A DNA stretch of 10,899 bases from Planctomycetaceae bacterium (lineage in GTDB: Bacteria > Planctomycetota > Planctomycetia > Planctomycetales > Planctomycetaceae). Shown here piece by piece: positions 6,925-10,899 of the stretch (position 1 is the first letter of the stretch; each line of letters opens with the position of its first letter). The stretch is taken from assembly GCA_020426425.1 (NCBI GenBank), contig JAGQQB010000090.1, positions 1 to 10,899 on the forward strand, given 5' to 3'. Under the pieces are notes generated by a model. That model made no database searches. It was not told the DNA's origin and saw only the letters and a list, made by a program, of their open reading frames with translations. Both the position numbers and the translations under genes were made by a program.

Positions 6925-8933
6925 CGTGCCGATCCGCGATAGGTCGGCTGTTGCTGGTTGCCTGCGGTCCGCTGGATTGCTCCTGGCTGCGGATACCGAT
7001 TGCCCTGAGCCTGCATGGGGTAGGACTGCTGAACGGGAACCATCTGCTGTTGTGGCATTGGCTGGATCTGCTGCCGTCCCATGTTCGGCTGGGCCTGTTG
7101 TTGCCCCATGTACATTTGGTTTCCCATATACATCTGGTTGCCAGCAGGTGGTCCGTACTGCCCACCGTAGTTCGCTCCAGCGTCGGGGTAGGTCATCCCT
7201 TCTCCGTAGCGACCTGGTTGAATAGGTCCGCCCTGAGGAGCAGGGTTGTAGAAGTTGTAGCCAACGTCTTCGCCGTATCCCTGACCGTTACCGAAAGGCA
7301 ACAGTTGGTAGTGTCCGAGGTCCGGGTTGCCTTCGATGCGGTTGAGCTTGAAGAAGTCGATGTCATCAGGATGCGTGGCATACCAGCCTGGCAGCGGCGG
7401 CACCTGATCCGGATCCATGGCCCGAACGATCTCCGGAGTCACGATGATCAGCAGTTCGCTCTCATCCTCGGTCGCCCGCTTCGAGTTGAAGACGAACTGA
7501 CCGACGATCGGGATTTCCCCGAGTAGCGGGATGCGGGCGTTCTCTGCGTTCTCCTGTCGCGAGAACAATCCGCCCAGCACAATCGACTGACCCTCTCGCA
7601 GTTCCACGAACGTCTGCACGCGGCGGACATTCGTGCCGGGAATGCCGTTGACCGAGTTGCTGCCGTTGACCGAGCTGAGTTCAGGAACAATCTGCAAGCG
7701 AATCAAATCGTGGTCGACGACAGTTGGAGTCACAATGACCGGGGTACCAAAGCCTCGGAAGCTCGTTTGCTGACCGGCGGCTCCACCGATCCCAACGATC
7801 GTTGGTACAGCGAATTCACCCCCGGCGATGAACGAGGCGGGATGGCCTGCCAGTACCGAGAGTCGTGTGTCTTCCATGACCCGGGCGCTGCCGTTCGAGG
7901 CGAGAGCATCAATCACGGCCTGGAAGTCACCAGCGTCAAAGATGCCCGTGAGCACGGGGTTCGCGGCAAAGCCAGCGGCCTGTTCCAGAACCACCTGTCC
8001 ATTGTTGATCGCTGCGTTCCAGTCCACTCCCATACGACGCAGCTGAGACCGATTGATTTCCGCCATGCGGACACGGACATTGATGGTGAATTCGCCAGGA
8101 ACCTGAAGCTCATCGACGATGAGGCTGGAAGTCCAGTCGTTCCCGTTGTTGAAGTTGTTGGGGTCGCCCACACCGTTGCCGATGCCGCCTCCCCCGTAGC
8201 CGCCATACCCTCCGCCGTAGCCACCGTAACCGTTGCCACCATAGAGATTGCCTTCCTGGGCGATGACTTCACCCCGGACGATCTGCATGATGCGGGCGGC
8301 TTCTTCGGCATCGCGGGCCTGACCACGCACAATGATCTTCCACGACAGCGGGATCAGATAGACCTTGCTGTTGGGATACAGCAGAGCGAGCTTTCGCTCA
8401 ATTCGACCGTAGTCGATGCGACGCTGCTCATCGAGGCTGGGATCACGTACGACCGTGACGGTATACATCAACGGTTCTTCCTGATCCTCGAACCACAACC
8501 AGAGGTCGGTCGTGCCCAAGCCAAGGCCAAGGAGAGAGAGTTCCTTTTCGGAGAACTGCACCACATCGATCACCCCTGGTTCCGACCATGCCATACGGCG
8601 GACCTTGTTTCGGGTGATCATCAGCTGGCTGCGATGGTGAATCACTTCCAGCTCCTGATCCGATCGCAGCATCGCCTGAATCCGGGGATCCAGCGGCTGC
8701 TGCGGCTCACCCAATGCATCGGCCATCCCCATGCCAGCGGGAGTCGGCTCAGGGGTGGTGCCATAATTGGGTGGCGTGTAGGGGCCATATGCTGGCCCCT
8801 GAGCCTGCGCGGCAGACGCTACGAGCGACAAAACGAGTACTGCCCAAGAGACTCGTCGGAAGGATCCTCGCCAGATGGGCGATGAATTTGGAGTCCGTTC
8901 CGACGTTGCATATTGCTCGTGAATGGTCGACAT
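6918..8933 (-). CDS. Type II/IV secretion-type secretin (CpaC/RcpA-like)
   Basis: The 671-residue protein should form a multimeric outer-membrane channel. Residues 29-44 are a signal peptide core (WAVLVLSLVASAAQA, cleavage after A44) behind an unusually long 28-residue N-region. Residues about 93-163 match the pilus-formation N-terminal domain of CpaC/RcpA secretins (SQLMITRNKVRRMAWSEP, then GTTDLWLWFED). Residues about 170-222 look like a BON-type module. A Gly/Tyr/Asn-rich linker (229-265) follows, then the secretin domain (about 270-503) with the family signature in VELREGQSIVLGGLFSRQ and IPLLGEIPIVGQFVF. A 168-residue tail runs from conserved-looking PGWYATHPDDIDFFKL to a Gln/Met/Pro/Tyr-rich end. 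The start at 8933 has GAGGAG 9 nt upstream. No other Tad or type II secretion gene is adjacent; only the lipoprotein gene follows. This points to an orphan secretin working with distant partners or in a different export role. Confidence 0.93.
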   Translation of the reverse strand: MSTIHEQYATSERTPNSSPIWRGSFRRVSWAVLVLSLVASAAQAQGPAYGPYTPPNYGTTPEPTPAGMGMADALGEPQQPLDPRIQAMLRSDQELEVIHHRSQLMITRNKVRRMAWSEPGVIDVVQFSEKELSLLGLGLGTTDLWLWFEDQEEPLMYTVTVVRDPSLDEQRRIDYGRIERKLALLYPNSKVYLIPLSWKIIVRGQARDAEEAARIMQIVRGEVIAQEGNLYGGNGYGGYGGGYGGYGGGGIGNGVGDPNNFNNGNDWTSSLIVDELQVPGEFTINVRVRMAEINRSQLRRMGVDWNAAINNGQVVLEQAAGFAANPVLTGIFDAGDFQAVIDALASNGSARVMEDTRLSVLAGHPASFIAGGEFAVPTIVGIGGAAGQQTSFRGFGTPVIVTPTVVDHDLIRLQIVPELSSVNGSNSVNGIPGTNVRRVQTFVELREGQSIVLGGLFSRQENAENARIPLLGEIPIVGQFVFNSKRATEDESELLIIVTPEIVRAMDPDQVPPLPGWYATHPDDIDFFKLNRIEGNPDLGHYQLLPFGNGQGYGEDVGYNFYNPAPQGGPIQPGRYGEGMTYPDAGANYGGQYGPPAGNQMYMGNQMYMGQQQAQPNMGRQQIQPMPQQQMVPVQQSYPMQAQGNRYPQPGAIQRTAGNQQQPTYRGSARR
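7105..7140 (-). repeat. Tandem 18-bp repeat in the secretin tail
   Basis: Two adjacent 18-bp copies (7105-7122 and 7123-7140), about three mismatches apart, encode the repeated GNQMYM unit within the low-complexity C-terminal tail. Confidence 0.7.
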
Positions 8934-8942
8934 CCGGTGTCG

Positions 8943-8948
8943 CTCCTC
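8943..8948 (-). promoter_or_regulatory. Ribosome binding site of the secretin gene
   Basis: On the minus strand this is GAGGAG, 9 nt before the ATG at 8931-8933. It confirms the start that gives a long N-region before the signal peptide. Confidence 0.75.
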
Positions 8949-8957
8949 TACGGCTGC

Positions 8958-8971
8958 GGGGAATGTTCCCC
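8958..8971. promoter_or_regulatory. Palindromic GGGGAA-TG-TTCCCC element before the secretin gene
   Basis: GGGGAA (8958-8963) and TTCCCC (8966-8971) form a perfect inverted repeat with a 2-bp centre, about 25-38 nt before the start codon and immediately upstream of the ribosome binding site. Two-fold symmetry with a very short spacer suits a dimeric repressor site better than an RNA hairpin. No regulator is identified. Confidence 0.45.
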
Positions 8972-9237
8972 CAAACGAACATCAAGCTGATCTCGATGTC
9001 CCATTCCTCATGAATGGAAGCCTCACAATTGAAAGCTCCGGATGAACTATCGGCGGTCCATTTTGCAGCAATTGACGAGAAACGACGCGAAACCGGGCAA
9101 AGTAAATGAATACAGGTAGATTCGGAAAAGCGCGAAGAAGGGGTTGTTTCGGTTAGATAAACTTTGCCGGTTACTACGATTTCGTGATCGTGTAGAGCGG
9201 GGAAACCTGCATCGAGAATCTGCCCCACCAACAACGC
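8972..9237 (-). promoter_or_regulatory. Non-coding upstream region of the secretin gene
   Basis: This is most of the 448-bp gap between the secretin start and the rpmA stop. It is AT-richer than its surroundings and should hold the secretin promoter. I could not assign -35/-10 boxes. The frames that cross it give compositions unlike real proteins, and no small gene is supported. A long bulged inverted repeat occupies 9091-9172 and is listed separately. Confidence 0.45.
9091..9172. repeat. 12-bp bulged inverted repeat enclosing 57 nt
   Basis: AACCGGGCAAAGT (9091-9103) is complementary to ACTTTGCCGGTT (9161-9172) over 12 pairs with a single unpaired G. It lies 158-239 nt upstream of the secretin start. 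It could be a structured leader RNA, a small RNA, or paired protein-binding half-sites. The enclosed 57 nt show only short internal pairing (TTCG/CGAA). It is too short and lacks flanking duplications expected of an insertion sequence. Confidence 0.45.
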
Positions 9238-9263
9238 AAAAAGGGAGACCGAAGTCTCCCTTT
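9238..9263 (-). terminator. Intrinsic terminator of the rplM-rpsI-rpmA unit, cUUCGg loop
   Basis: On the minus strand the sequence is AAAGGGAGAC, TTCG, GTCTCCCTTT and then two more T and TGCGTTGTTGG-like T-rich sequence. The 10-bp stem has no mismatch, and C(UUCG)G is an exceptionally stable tetraloop. It lies about 118 nt past the rpmA stop and ends the ribosomal transcription unit. Confidence 0.88.
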
Positions 9264-9325
9264 CAGGCAATTCTCAATGATTGATGCCGCGATTTAATGC
9301 ACGCACGCGGCGGCGAGCCCAGTGT

Positions 9326-9357
9326 GAGCCGAATGCGGATGCCGCATCGGTTGGCTC
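9326..9357 (-). other. Compound hairpin in the rpmA 3' untranslated region
   Basis: GAGCC/GGCTC (9326-9330, 9353-9357) encloses ATGCGG/CCGCAT (9333-9338, 9342-9347) around a 3-nt loop. It lies between the rpmA stop at 9382 and the intrinsic terminator. A further pair GCCGCG/CGCGGC lies at about 9284-9313. Without a T-tract it is not the terminator itself; it may protect the 3' end or act as an RNA element. Confidence 0.4.
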
Positions 9358-9381
9358 TGACAGCAGGGATCTTTGCGAACT

Positions 9382-9636
9382 CTAGCTGGCTTCGACCGGC
9401 AACACGTTGATCCGACGACCATTGCGGTCGAAGAAGACGGTCCCGTCTGTCAGGGCGAACAACGTATAGTCCTTCCCCATCCCAACGTTCTTGCCGGGAT
9501 GCCATTTGGTCCCGCATTGACGAATGAGGATGTTACCAGCGATGACCGCTTGACCACCGAACTTCTTTACGCCCCGGCGCTGTGCATTCGAGTCGCGACC
9601 GTTGCGGGTTGACCCTTGTCCCTTCTTGTGTGCCAT
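9382..9636 (-). CDS. rpmA: 50S ribosomal protein L27
   Basis: The 84-residue protein starts with MAHKKGQGSTRNGRDS and continues RRGVKKFGGQAVIAGNILIRQCGTKWHPGKNVGMGKDYTLFAL, which is the bacterial L27 signature at the usual length. Its N-terminal tail reaches toward the peptidyl transferase centre of the large subunit. It has the direct AHKKG start, without the cleaved N-terminal extension known in Firmicutes. A GGAG lies 10 nt before the ATG. The gene follows rpsI after 49 bp and is probably co-transcribed. This placement is notable because L27 is more often next to rplU (L21), which is not seen here. Confidence 0.97.
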   Translation of the reverse strand: MAHKKGQGSTRNGRDSNAQRRGVKKFGGQAVIAGNILIRQCGTKWHPGKNVGMGKDYTLFALTDGTVFFDRNGRRINVLPVEAS

Positions 9637-9655
9637 GACACCTACACTCCGATAA

Positions 9656-9681
9656 ACTGCGACCGCTCATATGGCGGCAGT
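9656..9681 (-). other. Bulged hairpin between rpsI and rpmA
   Basis: ACTG/CAGT and CCGC/GCGG stack into an 8-bp stem interrupted by a 3-nt bulge with a 7-nt loop, filling about half of the 49-bp gap between the genes. It might be a processing or stability element. There is no T-tract, so a terminator is unlikely. Confidence 0.35.
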
Positions 9682-9685
9682 GAGA

Positions 9686-10240
9686 TTAACGCTTGGAGAA
9701 CTGGAAACTGCGGCGGGCTTTCTTGAAGCCGTACTTCTTACGCTCGACCATTCGACCATCACGTGTCAGGAAGCCACCAGCGTGCAATTGGTGATGCAGT
9801 CCAGGGTTCTTGGCCTGCAATGCCCGGGCGATTCCCAGGACAACGGCGCCAGTCTGACCGGTTGGGCCACCGCCTCGCACGCGGATCGCGACGTCGACCT
9901 TGCCATCAGTCTCAGTTGCCTTGAGAATTCGCATGATCATTTCACGATCACGCTCGATTGCGAAGTAATCCTCGAAGGCTCGGTCGTTGACTGTAATCTG
10001 TCCTGAGCCATCTTTGAGGCGAACGCGGGCGACAGCGGTCTTACGGCGTCCGGTTCCCCAGGCCGTACCGAATTTGTCCACCTTACCACGGATCACGGGA
10101 TCGTGATGCGGGACCGCTTCGCCATCGACATCGGCAGCTTGACTGCCAATATCCAGTCCACTGGCGAGTTCTTCGGCAGCGTCAGCGTCAGCCTCGGGGG
10201 CAGGGGTATCGGATTCCGGGAGGAGTTCTTCCGTCGACAT
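9686..10240 (-). CDS. rpsI: 30S ribosomal protein S9 with acidic N-terminal extension
   Basis: The 184-residue product carries a complete S9 core from about residue 58: GTGRRKTAVARVRLKDGSGQ, then VRGGGPTGQTGAVVLGIARAL, and the C-terminal RRSFQFSKR whose SKR end touches P-site tRNA in bacterial ribosomes. Most bacterial S9 proteins are near 130 residues. The extra 57 or so here are acidic and Ala-rich (MSTEELLPESDTPAPEADAD and onward), probably disordered. No internal Met offers a shorter start before the core, and a CACGGA element lies 8 nt before the ATG at 10240, so the extension seems real. It sits 53 bp downstream of rplM, the classical L13-S9 pairing. Confidence 0.96.
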   Translation of the reverse strand: MSTEELLPESDTPAPEADADAAEELASGLDIGSQAADVDGEAVPHHDPVIRGKVDKFGTAWGTGRRKTAVARVRLKDGSGQITVNDRAFEDYFAIERDREMIMRILKATETDGKVDVAIRVRGGGPTGQTGAVVLGIARALQAKNPGLHHQLHAGGFLTRDGRMVERKKYGFKKARRSFQFSKR

Positions 10241-10250
10241 GGTCTATTTC

Positions 10251-10262
10251 CGTGAAAACACG
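10251..10262 (-). other. Tiny hairpin overlapping the rpsI ribosome binding region
   Basis: On the minus strand CGTG-TTTT-CACG forms a 4-bp stem whose 3' arm overlaps the CACGGA element before rpsI. It is weak, but positioned to affect ribosome access. Confidence 0.25.
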
Positions 10263-10293
10263 ATGGGGAACGGGGACAAGCCGCCCCAGTTGA

Positions 10294-10782
10294 CTACTTC
10301 TTGAGGTATTCCGGCAGCGGAACTGGCTGCTGGGCCTGATGCGTATGATTTGGACCGGCAAACACGCGGAGCTTCTTGAGCATCTTGCGGCCGAGTTTGT
10401 TCTTGGGCAGCATTCGACGCACCGCTTCGATCAGAATCCGATCAGGATGCGATTCAAGCCACTCCCCAGCCGTCGCGATCTTGCGACCACCAGGATATCC
10501 GGTAAACCAGTCGTATTCCTTCTGGGCCATCTTCCGGGTGAAGTTCGGATTCGTCGGGTGAGCTTCGCTCTTGCCTGTGAAGCGAACTTGTTCGCAGTTC
10601 ACAACGACGACACAATCACCGCAATCGACATGCGGAGTGTAGGTTGGCTTGTGCTTGCCCATCAAAATGGTAGCAATTCGGGTTGCCAACCGGCCAACGA
10701 CTTCGCCAGTTGCGTCAACAAGGTACCAGTCTGGCTGGACCTCTTCCTTCTTTGCCACGTAGGAACGTACGACCGGTTGCAC
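10294..10782 (-). CDS. rplM: 50S ribosomal protein L13
   Basis: The 162-residue protein matches L13 throughout: WYLVDATGEVVGRLATRIA (19-37), LMGKHKPTYTPHVDCGDCVVVVN (40-62), DWFTGYPGGRK (91-101), then VRRMLPKNKLGRKMLKKLRVFAGPNHTHQAQQP. It is an early-assembly protein of the large subunit. It is about 20 residues longer than the common 142-145, from a short N-terminal leader and a slightly longer C-terminal end. The start is a GTG at 10780-10782 with AAGGA 7 nt upstream. It heads the rplM-rpsI-rpmA order. L13 represses its own operon in some bacteria, and a leader hairpin is visible here. Confidence 0.97.
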   Translation of the reverse strand: MQPVVRSYVAKKEEVQPDWYLVDATGEVVGRLATRIATILMGKHKPTYTPHVDCGDCVVVVNCEQVRFTGKSEAHPTNPNFTRKMAQKEYDWFTGYPGGRKIATAGEWLESHPDRILIEAVRRMLPKNKLGRKMLKKLRVFAGPNHTHQAQQPVPLPEYLKK

Positions 10783-10787
10783 CGTAA

Positions 10788-10794
10788 CTTCCTT
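10788..10794 (-). promoter_or_regulatory. Ribosome binding site supporting the GTG start of rplM
   Basis: On the minus strand this reads AAGGAAG, 5-7 nt before the GTG. It justifies the non-ATG start. Confidence 0.75.
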
Positions 10795-10812
10795 ATTTCA
10801 CAACAGTTACAT

Positions 10813-10837
10813 GTGGGGTCCTCAGCGGAGTTCCCAC
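10813..10837 (-). promoter_or_regulatory. Candidate leader hairpin of the rplM unit
   Basis: GTGGG/CCCAC (outer stem) and TCC/GGA (inner stem, 5-nt loop) are separated by an asymmetric internal loop, ending about 30 nt before the rplM start. It may be part of an autoregulatory leader. The similarity is in position only; the Bacillus L13 leader fold is not recognised. The promoter is not identified and may lie outside the window. Confidence 0.3.
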
Positions 10838-10899
10838 GAATCTGAGCCAGCCAAACAGCGGCGGATCGAGGAAGATAACGCAGACGAAGCGGACTTTCA

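Noticed and set aside
7710..8885. 391-codon open frame on the plus strand, opposite the secretin
   Set aside because: It is the antisense shadow of a gene with full secretin domains, signal peptide and ribosome binding site. Its translation shows no domain and an odd composition.
8749..9270. 173-codon open frame on the minus strand across the secretin start
   Set aside because: It overlaps the well-supported secretin N-terminus in another frame, starts inside the ribosomal terminator hairpin, and resembles no protein.
10339..10845. 168-codon open frame on the plus strand opposite rplM
   Set aside because: It is antisense to an unmistakable L13 gene and has no recognisable domain.

Overview
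The window looks like a chromosomal segment of a planctomycete, probably from the Planctomycetaceae side of the phylum. The signs are a DUF1571 protein with a Tat-like leader, an orphan Flp/Tad-type secretin followed by a cysteine- and glycine-rich lipoprotein, an HLD-III/OleB-type hydrolase, an S9 protein with a long acidic N-terminal extension, moderately high GC, and many short solitary transcription units. The assignment rests on protein families and style only; no rRNA or other phylogenetic marker beyond three ribosomal proteins is present. I see no tRNA, rRNA, insertion sequence, prophage or CRISPR array.

Layout. (1) Positions 2-1147, plus strand: the 3' part of a conserved-looking protein of unknown function, running in from the left edge. 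(2) 1319-2893, plus: an AAA+ ATPase with a winged-helix-like N-terminal region, preceded by a perfect 9-bp inverted repeat. (3) 2938-3759, minus: a DUF1571 exported protein, convergent with the ATPase across a 44-bp gap that holds an 8-bp stem. (4) 3963-4857/4859, minus: an alpha/beta hydrolase of the haloalkane dehalogenase III / OleB group. (5) 5146-5823, plus: a TIGR04283-type family 2 glycosyltransferase, divergent from the hydrolase. (6) 5959-6741 and 6918-8933, both minus: a lipoprotein and a secretin in the order secretin then lipoprotein, closed by a strong hairpin terminator at 5874-5907. (7) 9382-10782, minus: ribosomal protein genes rplM, rpsI and rpmA in transcription order, ended by a textbook intrinsic terminator with a cUUCGg tetraloop at 9238-9263.

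How the genes may work together. L13, S9 and L27 form a ribosomal transcription unit. The secretin and lipoprotein probably act together at the outer membrane: a pilus- or secretion-type channel plus a lipid-anchored accessory protein that may play a pilotin- or CpaD-like role. No inner-membrane platform, pilin or traffic ATPase lies next to them, so any other components must be encoded elsewhere. The AAA+ protein, hydrolase, DUF1571 protein and glycosyltransferase look like independent single-gene units.

Most unusual are the cysteine-repeat, polyglycine-tailed lipoprotein beside the secretin, the two inverted repeats in the 448-bp region upstream of the secretin, the structured 3' untranslated region of the ribosomal unit, and the S9 extension. 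None of these proves a new system.
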